Assembly: GCA_019358895.1 (NCBI GenBank)
Contig: JAHHIG010000008.1
Location: 1 to 64,000, forward strand
Direction: 5' to 3'
Source: Tildeniella nuda ZEHNDER 1965/U140
GTDB lineage: Bacteria > Cyanobacteriota > Cyanobacteriia > Leptolyngbyales > Leptolyngbyaceae
DNA: 64,000 bases
Shown here: positions 26,370 to 35,457 of the stretch, in pieces
Layout: each line of letters opens with the position of its first letter
Position numbering within the stretch: position 1 is the stretch's first letter
Notes under the pieces: model-generated
Told to the model about the DNA's origin: nothing
Seen by the model: only the letters and a program-made list of their open reading frames with translations
Database searches by the model: none
Position numbers and translations under genes: made by a program

Positions 26370-26636
26370 ATGAATTTTTATACCGTTGTTTTGAGACAGA
26401 GTGCCGGGTATTGGGTTTCGTTGTGCCTGGAAAATGGCATTGTTGGTCAAGGCATAACCCAGGACGCAGCGATCGAAAAGCTGCAAGCGGCGATTGAATC
26501 GTTGCAAGCGGTTGATGAAGCTGAAGTCAGCGTGCCTCAGTCACCCGTTGCAATCAATGAACTGCATGAATTTCTGACTATAGAGGCAAAGGAACCAACG
26601 TCAGAGGTTTATGAATTCAGGGCAGTGTATGCCTAA
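26370..26636 (+). CDS. hicB: HicB-family antitoxin
   Basis: 88 residues with the HicB partial RNase H-like fold: GYWVSLCLENGIVGQGITQDAAIEKLQAAIESL corresponds to the usual ExxGyxaxxPelpGcxsqGxT-EAlxNlxEAI pattern (quoted as a pattern, not a sequence run). The hicA start lies inside its last codons. HicB binds HicA and usually represses the operon. The order hicB-hicA is one of the two common ones. Confidence 0.8.
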   Translation: MNFYTVVLRQSAGYWVSLCLENGIVGQGITQDAAIEKLQAAIESLQAVDEAEVSVPQSPVAINELHEFLTIEAKEPTSEVYEFRAVYA

Positions 26637-26868
26637 AAATATTCCCTCTCTCAAACCGAAGCAGTTAATCAAACTCTTGGAACAGGGAGGTTGCAGCTTT
26701 TATCGAGAAGGGAAAGGAGATCATTGCTTGTATAAACGTACTGCTGGCGACACGCTTCGGGTAGTACCAATCGATATGGGAGCAAGAGAAATGTCGCCTG
26801 CTTACGTTTTGCGCATCTTTAGGCAATTTAGCTTCACAGATGCGGAAATAGAAACGCTTCTGGGGTAA
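26629..26868 (+). CDS. hicA: HicA-family mRNA interferase toxin
   Basis: 79 residues from ATG 26629, overlapping the hicB end by eight bases; a frame open from 26611 is less likely. The dsRBD-like HicA pattern is clear: LKPKQLIKLLEQGGCSFYRE, then the catalytic-type histidine in GKGDHCLYKR, then TLRVVPIDMG and LRIFRQFSF. The usual GSHHHF motif is GDHCLYKR here, keeping one His. Looks intact. Confidence 0.82.
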   Translation: MPKNIPSLKPKQLIKLLEQGGCSFYREGKGDHCLYKRTAGDTLRVVPIDMGAREMSPAYVLRIFRQFSFTDAEIETLLG

Positions 26869-26890
26869 AAGAGTGTTTGCTCGCTTCCAC

Positions 26891-28024
26891 TTAACTGGTT
26901 AGCGTTTTCGTGATGTTTCTCGGTCGATCGACATCCAGCCCACGCTGCACCGCGATCGTGTATGCCAGCAATTGCAGCGGCACCACGGTGAGAAACGGCG
27001 AAAGCAGTTCGTCGATCGCAGGCACAGTGATTGAGTGGTCGAACTCAGCGCGATCGGATGGCTCAGTCACATTCGTAATGCCAATTAACGGCGCTCCATT
27101 AGACTTTGCTTTCTGTGCATTGGTGAGCATTGATGCATAAACACTGCCAGCAGGCGCGATCGCAATCACTGGCACCTTCGCATCTAACAGCGCGATCGGT
27201 CCGTGCATAAACTCACCGCCTGCGTAGCCCTCCGCATGGATGTAGGTCGTTTCTTTGAGCTTGAGTGCGCCTTCCAGCGCGATCGCTCGACTAATACCGC
27301 GACCGATGACGATGCAATCGTTCACGTCTGCAAAAGTTTGGGCAATGACCTGAATCAATTCGCGCTGCTGTTTGAGGATGGCTTCGATCTGATCAGGCAA
27401 CGATCGCAACGCGGCGATCGTGTCTCCCAACTGTTGCGCTGACAGAGGTTGTGCTGAGACCTGACGACGAACGGCAAACTCTAACGCCAGACAGTAAAAG
27501 ACAACCAGTTGAGCGATAAAAGTCTTCGTTGCGGCAACTCCAATTTCCGTGCCAGCAAACGTCAGAAGAGTGTAATCCACTGCCTTTGTCAGCGAACTTT
27601 CCGGCTGGTTTGTGATGCCGAGCAACCAGGATGGCAACGAGCCTTCTGCTTGCGATCGACGAGTTGTTGCTACTGCGATCGCGGCTAACGTATCCGCCGT
27701 TTCGCCCGATTGAGTCACGGCGATCGTCAGCGTGTTTGCGGTCAACGGAAACGGTGCAGAGACAAATTCGGATGCCGATCGGACTCTGGTGGGAATGCCC
27801 GCCAACTGCTCCAACCAGTACTGCGCAACCAGACTCGCATGACGACTGGTACCACACGCCACAATCTGGATCTCTGCCACACTAGCAAAGAGCGCGTCCG
27901 GCAACATAAAGTTAAATGGACTGGATTGCAAGGCAGTCTCCTGATTGCCGTCCCAATCCGGTTTGAGATACGCTGCCAAGCATCGACGCACCACCTCTGG
28001 CTGCTCGTAGATTTCCTTCAGCAT
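26891..28024 (-). CDS. GlmS-like double-SIS protein lacking the glutaminase domain
   Basis: 377 residues from ATG 28024 (MLKEIYEQPEVVRRCL); an upstream in-frame ATG at 28078 adds 18 unsupported residues. It begins exactly where the isomerase part of GlmS begins and ends with the GlmS-type tail DVDRPRNITKTLTS. Two SIS domains are visible (CGTSRHAS, TQSGETADTL; then IVIGRGISRAIALEGALKLKE and EFMHGPIALL). Without the N-terminal Cys domain it cannot release ammonia from glutamine. It may work as an isomerase/deaminase on aminosugar phosphates, or use free ammonia. Confidence 0.82.
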   Translation of the reverse strand: MLKEIYEQPEVVRRCLAAYLKPDWDGNQETALQSSPFNFMLPDALFASVAEIQIVACGTSRHASLVAQYWLEQLAGIPTRVRSASEFVSAPFPLTANTLTIAVTQSGETADTLAAIAVATTRRSQAEGSLPSWLLGITNQPESSLTKAVDYTLLTFAGTEIGVAATKTFIAQLVVFYCLALEFAVRRQVSAQPLSAQQLGDTIAALRSLPDQIEAILKQQRELIQVIAQTFADVNDCIVIGRGISRAIALEGALKLKETTYIHAEGYAGGEFMHGPIALLDAKVPVIAIAPAGSVYASMLTNAQKAKSNGAPLIGITNVTEPSDRAEFDHSITVPAIDELLSPFLTVVPLQLLAYTIAVQRGLDVDRPRNITKTLTS

Positions 28025-28171
28025 GAAGTGAGCACCTTGTCGATCGTGCGGGTCAGCGCTTTGAAATGGTTCGTGCACTCAACTATTCTGAAACAGCGCC
28101 ATCACTATACCGTAACGAATTGCTAGGAAGCACTGCTGCAACCATTTGAATAAGATGGGCGATCGCTGATG

Positions 28172-28759
28172 TTATAGTTTTCCTGCGAGAATCTGCATAG
28201 CTATTAACTGTAAAGCTGGAAAGGTAGGAGATTCAATCAAAGCTTCTCCTGCAAAAACAGACTCATCGTAGCGACCTTCGTTCAACTGACAGATTGTTAC
28301 CCTTCCTTCTAGCGGGTCAACAATCCAGTATTCAGGAATCTCTAAAACGCTGTATTCACTATACTTAGCGCGGTAGTCTGCCGATTTTGTAGACTCGCTC
28401 ACCACTTCTACAACCAGTAACGGTGGCGGTTCATTGAGATTAATCACGGCTTCACGATCTGCCATTCCGTCCCATTGATCGCGCAATAGCACGGTTACAT
28501 CAGGAATACGTGACGTATCCCACCGTCCCCCACGAGGAGAGCGCACACCAATTCGCATATCTTTAGCCGTCCACGGCAATCCCGTTCGGCTAATTTCATC
28601 TTTAAATTGGTCGTTGAGAAATTCTGCAATCGCTCCATGCTTCCCTGTCCCCAAACTCATCGGGCGCAGTTCCCCATCAACGAGTTCATAACGAGTGTCT
28701 GTACCATCGTCATAGGCGAGGTATGCCTCAAAGGTGAGCTTTTGGATAGCGGTTGTCAT
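28172..28759 (-). CDS. Uma2-family (DUF820) putative nuclease
   Basis: 195 residues from ATG 28759 ([16 protein letters not shown]), the typical Uma2 opening. The PD-(D/E)XK-like core is visible: [34 protein letters not shown], and [13 protein letters not shown]. This family is massively expanded in cyanobacteria and its cellular role is unknown. A second, divergent member is at 44.8 kb. Confidence 0.85.
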   Translation of the reverse strand: MTTAIQKLTFEAYLAYDDGTDTRYELVDGELRPMSLGTGKHGAIAEFLNDQFKDEISRTGLPWTAKDMRIGVRSPRGGRWDTSRIPDVTVLLRDQWDGMADREAVINLNEPPPLLVVEVVSESTKSADYRAKYSEYSVLEIPEYWIVDPLEGRVTICQLNEGRYDESVFAGEALIESPTFPALQLIAMQILAGKL

Positions 28760-28891
28760 TGCGGTTAGCCTAGTCATTCCAACCAATGCCACAGCTTCTG
28801 TCAAAGCAGGCTGGGGTGCTCCTATTTTAGTGCGATCGCATTTAGTACGATCGTCACGTACCATCGCAACCGAATTACCTCTGTTTCATGC

Positions 28892-30082
28892 TCAAGCCTT
28901 CACCGCGTCGGCAAAGCGGATTTTGAGGTAGTCGTCTTCCATCTTTGCTCCTGCAGGTTCCAGCGCGGCTAATGCCTGTGGCAGCACTAGGTTACGGCGA
29001 TGATTGCCAATGCGAATGTTTAGCTCATCGCCGGATTTGCTCAGTTCGATTTGGTGTTTCTCAATGCCAGGTAGATAGACCTCAAGACTGTACTGCTGTT
29101 TGTCTTGCACCACTCGCAGCGTCGTTTCTTTGTAATAAACCTGGGCAGGATCTTCGTTGTTGGGATACAGGGTATCTTTGAGGCGATCGAGCGCTGCCAA
29201 TCCACACATCTCTTCGGAATAGAGCGGCACTTCTTTGATGGGCAGTGGCGAGAAGTTTTCGTGGATTTCGCGGCGATACTGCTGCTGCTGCTCCTTCCAG
29301 CGCAGGAAGAATGGGTCAGAAACCGAATCAGGAAGAATACGGTTTGCTACGACCATATCGGTTGCCACGTTATACAGGCTCAGATAGGCATGGGCACGGA
29401 GCGATTCTTTGATCACCATTTTTTCGGGGTTCATCACTAAACGCACCGACGTTGTGGTGGCATCGGTCAGCACTTTCTCTAGCGCTTCAATTTGCTCATA
29501 GAACTCGTAAGGCGCGTCCATTACTTCTTTGTCAGGGAGGGAGAACCCTGCGATCGGTCGAAAAAACGGCTCCACCAGCGGACGCAAGGCAACCGAAATT
29601 CCCTGAAACGGTTTGTAGAACTTCCGCATATACCAACCGCCCACTTCAGGCAGGCTCAACAGCCGTAATGCCGTCCCTGTAGGCGCAGAGTCGATGATCA
29701 GCACATCGTATTCGCCTTCGTCATAGTGGCGCTTCATCCGCACCAAGCCGAAAATCTCGTCCATGCCAGGGAGGATTGCCAGTTCTTCTGCCTGTACACC
29801 GTCCATGCCACGTGCCTGCAAGACCTGTGTGATGTAGCGCTTCACGGCTCCCCAATTGCCTTCCAGTTCCTTTAACGCATCCAGCTCGGCTCCCCACAAG
29901 TTAGGGCGCACCAGCTTAGGATCGTGTCCCAGTTCCAGGTCAAAACTGTCTGCCAGGGAGTGAGCGGGGTCGGTGCTGAGAACGAGAGTGCGGTAGCCCA
30001 GTTCAGCACAGCGCAGTCCAGTCGCCGCCGCAACGGAGGTTTTGCCCACGCCTCCCTTGCCCGTCATCAAAATTACGCGCAT
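28892..30082 (-). CDS. ArsA/GET3-family ATPase with Hsp20-like C-terminal domain
   Basis: 396 residues. The deviant P-loop GKGGVGKTS is at residues 8-16, followed by [13 protein letters not shown] (switch I-like) and [14 protein letters not shown]. About residues 322-396 resemble an alpha-crystallin fold ([19 protein letters not shown], then DDYLKIRFA). GET3/ArsA proteins bind tail-anchored proteins or metalloids as dimers. The metalloid cysteines of ArsA are not seen in the expected cluster, so a chaperone-like role is more plausible. No ars genes nearby. Confidence 0.85.
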   Translation of the reverse strand: MRVILMTGKGGVGKTSVAAATGLRCAELGYRTLVLSTDPAHSLADSFDLELGHDPKLVRPNLWGAELDALKELEGNWGAVKRYITQVLQARGMDGVQAEELAILPGMDEIFGLVRMKRHYDEGEYDVLIIDSAPTGTALRLLSLPEVGGWYMRKFYKPFQGISVALRPLVEPFFRPIAGFSLPDKEVMDAPYEFYEQIEALEKVLTDATTTSVRLVMNPEKMVIKESLRAHAYLSLYNVATDMVVANRILPDSVSDPFFLRWKEQQQQYRREIHENFSPLPIKEVPLYSEEMCGLAALDRLKDTLYPNNEDPAQVYYKETTLRVVQDKQQYSLEVYLPGIEKHQIELSKSGDELNIRIGNHRRNLVLPQALAALEPAGAKMEDDYLKIRFADAVKA

Positions 30083-30124
30083 GGCGATCGAACCTTTGCT
30101 GAGAATTGTTTACGTTCTTTTACT

Positions 30125-30511
30125 TTATCGAGTTTTCAGCAGAAAGTGCTGCTTCAGCACATCCAGACGCGAACAATGCCAGTAGTCGATATGAGAGGCG
30201 ATCATGCCATCTGCATTAAGGGTGAGGTCGCTCCAACCAGGAATGGTGATGCGAGGGTTCCAGGGAAGCGGCGTGTTCCAACTCAATGTCCAGTCAGTGC
30301 GAATGGTGTTGTCAGACTGTTGGATGCTGTGCAAATCCATTTTGCAGTGACGAAACCAGGTCTGGACGAAGGCGATCGTCTTTTTGTAGCGATCGACCCC
30401 CCGAAACTCGCTCGTCGGATCTTTGAAATACACATCCTCAGCGTAGATGCTGTACGTCTGGTCGATCGGAAAGCGCTGGTAGTCGTCTTTGAGAATCTGG
30501 AGAATGTCCAT
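30125..30511 (-). CDS. DUF2358 family protein
   Basis: 128 residues from ATG 30511 (MDILQILKDDYQRFP); upstream frame is only translated repeat. It has the SnoaL/NTF2-like look of DUF2358: YSIYAEDVYFKDPTSEFRG and KMDLHSIQQSDNTIRTDW, then LNADGMIASHIDYW. Found in cyanobacteria and plastids, function unknown. It follows the ArsA-type gene on the same strand at the 3' side and may be its upstream operon partner (gap about 42 bases). Confidence 0.8.
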   Translation of the reverse strand: MDILQILKDDYQRFPIDQTYSIYAEDVYFKDPTSEFRGVDRYKKTIAFVQTWFRHCKMDLHSIQQSDNTIRTDWTLSWNTPLPWNPRITIPGWSDLTLNADGMIASHIDYWHCSRLDVLKQHFLLKTR

Positions 30512-30760
30512 GAGGGAAATGGGGCAGAGGGAGCGAGGGGAGCAGAAGGAGCGAGGGGAGCAGAGCAAGAGTTTTGCGTAGCGCTTCGTGCTGCTGAACC
30601 GTTAGGTACGCTTCACGTTTCTTCGATGCCAAAAGCTTTATGCTAGAGAACTTTGAGTGCTGAATTGCCTTTTCTGCCTCCTCTGCCCCCTGCCTCCTCT
30701 GCCCCCTGCCTCCTCTGCCCCCTGCCTCCTCTGCCCCCCGCCTCCCCTGCCCTTACTTCC
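30512..30760. repeat. Short-repeat-rich intergenic region
   Basis: Purine tract GGGGAGCAGAAGGAGCGA from 30512, then a unique-looking stretch, then CTGCCCCCTGCCTCCT units from about 30675 to 30755. Both repeat types recur elsewhere in the window. No gene seen. Confidence 0.75.
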
Positions 30761-30767
30761 ACGACCT

Positions 30768-31151
30768 CTAATCGTCATACCGCATCAGCTTGCGATAAAA
30801 CGACTGCGAAAAGTCTGCGAGGCGAACGCGGTTGAAGTTCATGATCACCTCGATGAGAAAATCGATGAACTCAAAGTTCGCCATCATGAGTTCGTAGCTC
30901 AGTTCTGAGTTGCCGTCAAACTGAATGCGGCAACGGGTTAAGTCAGCGGGCAACGTTGAGACATTCCAGGTGGCAATAAAGGGGATACTCTCACCGCCCT
31001 CGATTTTGCGTTGCCCTTCTAACGCCCCTTTTTGGTAAAGGCTAATTGCCAGGGGCAGTTGCGATCGCTTGCCTGCCTGTGGGTAATAGGGTACATAAAC
31101 GCCGACGTGCTGATTGGCAGCGGGTTGAAGTTTGTCGATGGACATGCTCAA
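30768..31151 (-). CDS. Conserved hypothetical protein
   Basis: 127 residues, start ATG 31151 (MSMSIDKLQPAANQ; the second Met at 31145 is possible). The C-terminal half is distinctive: IQFDGNSELSYELMMANFEFIDFLIEVI followed by ADFSQSFYRKLMRYDD (two pieces). It fits a small cyanobacteria-only family seen near photosynthesis and housekeeping genes, but I cannot name it. Soluble. Confidence 0.65.
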   Translation of the reverse strand: MSMSIDKLQPAANQHVGVYVPYYPQAGKRSQLPLAISLYQKGALEGQRKIEGGESIPFIATWNVSTLPADLTRCRIQFDGNSELSYELMMANFEFIDFLIEVIMNFNRVRLADFSQSFYRKLMRYDD

Positions 31152-31521
31152 TCTTCCTAAAGTGCGGTCAAGTTGGAAGTTCGTTAGAGTAACGGATGAA
31201 GGCGGCTCACAGAAGCCGGAGAGTTAAGGTCTATCACAGGTTGCGTTGAGTCAATGCCTCACAGCGATCGCTAGCGCAGTTCAGTGCTCATAGCCGTAGT
31301 ATGCCCTAAAAAAACGGGCAGTAACGCACAAACAGTGTGTAAGACGGCTTACCCTGATGACGCGCCAGTGAAACACTACCGTTGCTAGCGGTTAAGCGTT
31401 TGATCGATTTGTGAGGCTCATCCCAAGAAGTTGTCCTCAAAATACTCTATAGTTAATGGCTTGTATTCCTCACGCGATCGCCCTATTGTGATTTCAGCGC
31501 GGACTAAACGTTAAACAATTT
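31152..31521. other. Intergenic region, divergent promoters expected
   Basis: 370 bases between the divergent hypothetical gene and the radical SAM gene. I see no open frame or strong hairpin. It should hold promoters for both sides, but no box is clear enough to call. Confidence 0.4.
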
Positions 31522-32496
31522 ATGGCACCTCTGGCTGCAAATTACTATCTAACTTACCGATGTAACGCTCGGTGTCATTTCTGCGACATTTGGGCACTAG
31601 AGCCGAAAAAAGAAGCGGATTTTGACACCATTCGTCGCAATTTAGCCGATTTAAGGCGACTCAATGTCAGATACGTAGACTTCACAGGCGGAGAGCCACT
31701 GTTGCGATCGGACGTTGGGCAAATCTATGCTGAGGCAAAGCAGCAAGGGTTTGTCACCAGCATGACAACGAACACCATTCTTTACCCTAAACGGGCGAAA
31801 GAAATCCAGGGTCTGGTCGATTTTCTAAACTTCTCACTGGATGGTGCCGATGCTGAAACGCACGACCAATCTAGAGGCGTGAAGATTTTTGATACGTTGG
31901 TTGAGTCGGTAAAGATCGCTCATTCGTTGGGCGAACATCCGGTTTTAAACCATACGGTGACCGCTCAGAATTACCACCGCATTGGCGAAGTGGCAGAGCT
32001 GGGGCAACAACTAGAAGCGCGAGTTTGGCTGAATCCAGCGTTTACGGCTCACAGTCACTACAACTCGAAGAAAAATCCAACCCCAGATCTGGTGGTGGCG
32101 ATCGAGGCGGCGGCTAAACAGTACAGTAATGTGGGCTACAACAAAGCAGCACTTGCTTTTATTGAAGCAGGCGGCAACGATACGAGCAAGCCACGCTGTA
32201 AAGCGGTCGATGCAGTGATTGCCATTTCGCCCAATGACGAATTGCTATTGCCCTGCTATCACTTTGCTCAAACGGGCTTGCCGATTAACGGTCAGCTTTA
32301 CGACCTGTATAAACAGTCTGAAGTCGTGGAAGAGTATCGGCAATCTCAAGGTAAGCTATCCGTGTGTGAAGGCTGCACGGTTTGGTGTTACCTGATCCCG
32401 AGCTTCTTCAAAGGTTTAGACAAATATTGGTGGTTGAATCAAGTAACTTATGCCGGAGAGTTCCTGGCCCGAAAACGATTCTTACAGCGAGCATGA
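31522..32496 (+). CDS. Radical SAM protein
   Basis: 324 residues. The CxxxCxxC cluster motif is C14-C18-C21 (YRCNARCHFC), with FTGGEPLLR for SAM binding. A C-terminal auxiliary cysteine set is present (PRCKAV, LPCYHF, VCEGCTVWC), as in SPASM/twitch proteins. It overlaps mgdA by 47 bases, so the two are tightly coupled. A role in glycolipid or membrane-lipid modification is a fair inference from that coupling only. The substrate is unknown. Confidence 0.85.
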   Translation: MAPLAANYYLTYRCNARCHFCDIWALEPKKEADFDTIRRNLADLRRLNVRYVDFTGGEPLLRSDVGQIYAEAKQQGFVTSMTTNTILYPKRAKEIQGLVDFLNFSLDGADAETHDQSRGVKIFDTLVESVKIAHSLGEHPVLNHTVTAQNYHRIGEVAELGQQLEARVWLNPAFTAHSHYNSKKNPTPDLVVAIEAAAKQYSNVGYNKAALAFIEAGGNDTSKPRCKAVDAVIAISPNDELLLPCYHFAQTGLPINGQLYDLYKQSEVVEEYRQSQGKLSVCEGCTVWCYLIPSFFKGLDKYWWLNQVTYAGEFLARKRFLQRA

Positions 32497-33925
32497 GCCG
32501 CTTGGCTCGTTGTTTGGTGATCTATCTGATCAACCGGAAGCAGAGAGTGCATCGAGTGAGCCTTATAGAGGCGACAACCGACGACGACGGGCGGCGATCG
32601 CGCTCGTTGTTATCTGGAGCGGTACGATCTCGCTACATTTTGTTGCCTGGGGCTATTGGGTCGTCGTTGGTCTAACGACGCTGATGGGCATCCAGGCAGC
32701 GAGGATTCTGTTGTCACGTCCGCTGTCTGCGCCCGCACCGTTGTCGGAAGCAGCGGGCGATCGCTTTCCATTGGTATCGATTCTAGTGGCGGCGAAAAAC
32801 GAAGAGTCGGTCATTGACAGGCTAGTCAAAACGCTTTGTGAGTTAGATTATCCGTCCAGTTGCTGTGAGCTTTGGGTCATCGACGACAATAGTACGGACG
32901 CAACCCCGACTCGCTTGCAGCAACTGGCGCAGAAGTACGAACAGCTACGGGTGTTTTATCGCCCAGCCAATGCAGGCGGTGGCAAATCGGGCGCGCTCAA
33001 CCAGGTCTTGCCGCTGACGAAGGGAGAAATCATCGCCGTGTTTGACGCGGATGCCCAGGTGTCGCAAGATATGCTGCGACGGGTTTTGCCGCTCTTCCAG
33101 CGTGAGGAATTGGGTGCTGTTCAAGTGCGGAAGGCAGTGTCTAACGCTTCAGAGAATGGTTGGACTCAGGGTCAGGTCGCTGAGATGGCGTTGGATTCGT
33201 TTTACCAGCGGCAGCGGATCGCGATCGGTGGCATTGGTGAACTGCGCGGCAATGGTCAGTTTGTCCGTCGTGAAGCGCTGGAGGGTTGCGGCGGCTGGAA
33301 CGAAGCAACCATTACGGATGACCTGGATCTCACATTTCGTCTGCATCTCGATCAGTGGGATGTCGATTTTATGGCGCTGCCTGCCGTCGAAGAAGAGGGT
33401 GTTACGCAGGCGATCGCGCTCTGGCATCAGCGCAGTCGTTGGGCTGAAGGTGGCTACCAGCGCTATCTCGACTATTGGCGACCGATTTTGCAAAACCGGA
33501 TGGGTACTCGCAAGACGATCGACCTGCTCATGTTTTGGGTCATTCAGTATCTGCTGCCCACAGCGATCGTGCCCGATCTTTTGATGTCAGCCTTGCGTAA
33601 TCGTCCGCTGCTGGTCAGTCCATTGACGACATTAACCCTTGCTCTGTCGGTCTTAGGCACCGTTGCTGGCTTGCGGCAAATTCGATCGCAGACAAACACA
33701 AGTCGACAGGCAGGACTGGCGCAAGACGGGAAGTATCCGCCGAAACGAGTTGAGCCAAATCTGCAGCTTGCCTCATTCCTGCGGCTGTTGCTCCATACTC
33801 TTTTTGGCACAGTCTACATGTTCCACTGGCTTCCAGTTGTAGCTGTGACAACCGCGCGCCTCTCCATTCGTCCTAAGCGTTTGAAATGGGTGAAGACGAT
33901 TCATCAGGGAGAGGCTAAAGGCTAA
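32450..33925 (+). CDS. mgdA: Monoglucosyldiacylglycerol synthase (GT2)
   Basis: 491 residues. The whole length resembles Synechocystis Sll1377 as I remember it, including the N-terminus MPESSWPENDSYSEHEPL, which fixes the start inside the radical SAM gene. GT2 features: LVAAKNEESVIDRL, VIDDNSTDATP, VFDADAQVS, TDDLDLTFRLH and the acceptor motif HQRSRWAEGGYQRYLDY. Membrane helices flank the catalytic domain (two N-terminal, about three C-terminal). It transfers glucose from UDP-glucose to diacylglycerol, the first step of cyanobacterial galactolipid synthesis for thylakoids. Confidence 0.93.
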   Translation: MPESSWPENDSYSEHEPLGSLFGDLSDQPEAESASSEPYRGDNRRRRAAIALVVIWSGTISLHFVAWGYWVVVGLTTLMGIQAARILLSRPLSAPAPLSEAAGDRFPLVSILVAAKNEESVIDRLVKTLCELDYPSSCCELWVIDDNSTDATPTRLQQLAQKYEQLRVFYRPANAGGGKSGALNQVLPLTKGEIIAVFDADAQVSQDMLRRVLPLFQREELGAVQVRKAVSNASENGWTQGQVAEMALDSFYQRQRIAIGGIGELRGNGQFVRREALEGCGGWNEATITDDLDLTFRLHLDQWDVDFMALPAVEEEGVTQAIALWHQRSRWAEGGYQRYLDYWRPILQNRMGTRKTIDLLMFWVIQYLLPTAIVPDLLMSALRNRPLLVSPLTTLTLALSVLGTVAGLRQIRSQTNTSRQAGLAQDGKYPPKRVEPNLQLASFLRLLLHTLFGTVYMFHWLPVVAVTTARLSIRPKRLKWVKTIHQGEAKG

Positions 33926-33972
33926 AAAGTTTTGAGTGAGGACGGAGGCTTCGCAACCGAGAGTTCAGGCGA

Positions 33973-34075
33973 TTAGTGCGTAAGCTTGGCTTTGAAACTC
34001 ATTGATGCATCATCAGGAAACGACGTAAGCAACGAATCAATTGCAGTCAAATAGTCTTCCACGCCTGCTGATAGT
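33973..34075 (-). pseudogene. Possible C-terminal remnant of an unknown gene
   Basis: Minus-strand frame ending VEDYLTAIDSLLTSFPDD and then ASMSFKAKLTH before a stop at 33973. The upstream part of the frame (34076-34308) is the antisense of the receiver remnant and is not coding. The short piece looks like a natural protein end but is too short to identify. Confidence 0.3.
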
Positions 34076-34084
34076 GGTGATATA

Positions 34085-34366
34085 GGAGCCGATGACTTTA
34101 TTCGGAAACCGATCGATCTCGATCGCTTACTGTACCGAATCCAAACAATCCTACAGCCCAAAAATTTAACTGATTCACCAAGACCGGATACTTTACAACT
34201 AGAAGCACTAAGGCAGCGGCACCGCATTTTGAAACGCAACAATGCGTCCGCCGTAGTCGAAAAGCTCATAATGAACGTGAACGATCGCTGTTTTAATAGC
34301 AGCCACAAAAAAGGAACAGACGATCGCCTGTTCCTAACAGAAATAAACGTGTTGTCTGGAGACTAG
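34085..34366 (+). pseudogene. Remnant of a response-regulator receiver domain
   Basis: The plus-strand frame reads GADDFIRKPIDLDRLLYRI, the signature end of a CheY-like receiver (the conserved Lys-Pro pair), followed by a coiled linker-like stretch RQRHRILKRN, and stops at 34366. Everything before GADD is missing: the frame is closed by a TAG at 34052 and there is no phosphorylation-site aspartate. Its end runs through the petA terminator and overlaps the petA stop codon. This is most likely a gene fragment left by deletion. Confidence 0.7.
34306..34334 (-). terminator. Rho-independent terminator after petA
   Basis: On the minus strand, a perfect seven-base stem GGAACAG/CTGTTCC with an eight-base loop is followed by a run of at least six T. 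It lies 29 bases after the petA stop and would end the petC-petA transcript. Confidence 0.85.
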
Positions 34367-35361
34367 AAATTCATCTCAGCTTCCTGCACACGCTCAACTT
34401 GCTTCTTCTTCAGGACGAGCAAGATTTGAGATAAAACAACGATGCCGAAGAATGCTAGTAGACCCTTCACGCGATCGGGGTTCTGCAAGACGATTTCGGT
34501 ATCTGCCTGACCAAAGCCACCCACGTTTGGATTCACGGTCAGTGCATCACCCGCCTTCACTTCTTGACCTTCTGAAATAATCAGGTCAGGACCCGCAGGA
34601 ATTGTATCAACAACCGTCTTGCCATCTGCCATCTGAATAGTGACCTCATAGCCACCATCTTCTGGTTTTGTTACCTGGCTCACGGTGCCCGCCTCAGAAG
34701 CGTTGTAAACCGCATTGTTGCTCTTTTCACCATTGGGATAGATCTGCCCGCGACCGCGATTGCCACCGACATGAACCGCATACTTACCGAAGCGCAAAGA
34801 TTTATCTGTCTTGGGGTCAGGGGCAAGCACAGGGAAGACGATTTCCTGATACTGCTCTCCAGGCAGCGGACCAATCACGACGATATTTTCTTTATCTTCG
34901 CTGTAGGGCTGGAAATAGAGGTCTTGAACCTTCTCCTTCATTTCCTCAGGAATGCGGTCTTCGGGTGCGATCTTAAAGCCTTTGGGCAACATCAGCACAG
35001 CACCAACGTTCAAGGGTCCTTTATCGCCACCACCCACAACTTGCTGCACGGTTTGGTCGTAAGGAATTTTGACGACTGCTTCAAACACAGAATCGGGCAG
35101 AACGGACTGAGGCACTTCTACTTCGGTCGGTTTGGCTGCCAGATGACAGTTGGCGCAAACGATGCGTCCTGTTGCCTCACGAGGGTTTTCGTAAGCCTGC
35201 TGGGCAAAGATGGGGTAAGCCGAGGCAGTTTGTGGCAGAGCCAGACTACCTGTGAGGAAGACCGCGATCGCCAACATTGCCAGCACAACGGACTTACACA
35301 GCCTAGAAGCGGGTATTAATCTCTCTAAAAGAATCTTTTTCATCTGTAACGATCGTGTCAT
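34363..35361 (-). CDS. petA: Cytochrome f
   Basis: About 332 residues from ATG 35361; ATGs at 35391 and 35343 are alternatives and none has a clear ribosome site. A long signal peptide ends at ASA, so the mature protein starts [14 protein letters not shown], whose Tyr is the axial haem ligand. CANCH is the haem c site. The C-terminal membrane anchor is [17 protein letters not shown]. Cytochrome f passes electrons from the Rieske protein to plastocyanin or cytochrome c6. It follows petC by about 97 bases and ends in a clear terminator. Confidence 0.97.
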   Translation of the reverse strand: MTRSLQMKKILLERLIPASRLCKSVVLAMLAIAVFLTGSLALPQTASAYPIFAQQAYENPREATGRIVCANCHLAAKPTEVEVPQSVLPDSVFEAVVKIPYDQTVQQVVGGGDKGPLNVGAVLMLPKGFKIAPEDRIPEEMKEKVQDLYFQPYSEDKENIVVIGPLPGEQYQEIVFPVLAPDPKTDKSLRFGKYAVHVGGNRGRGQIYPNGEKSNNAVYNASEAGTVSQVTKPEDGGYEVTIQMADGKTVVDTIPAGPDLIISEGQEVKAGDALTVNPNVGGFGQADTEIVLQNPDRVKGLLAFFGIVVLSQILLVLKKKQVERVQEAEMNF

Positions 35362-35457
35362 GAGCAAAGGACAATCAGCAGCAACGGACAATCAGCAAAC
35401 GATTCACTCTTTAAGCGCACCAGATCTCTAAGCGCACCCGATCCAAACGCACCCAGT

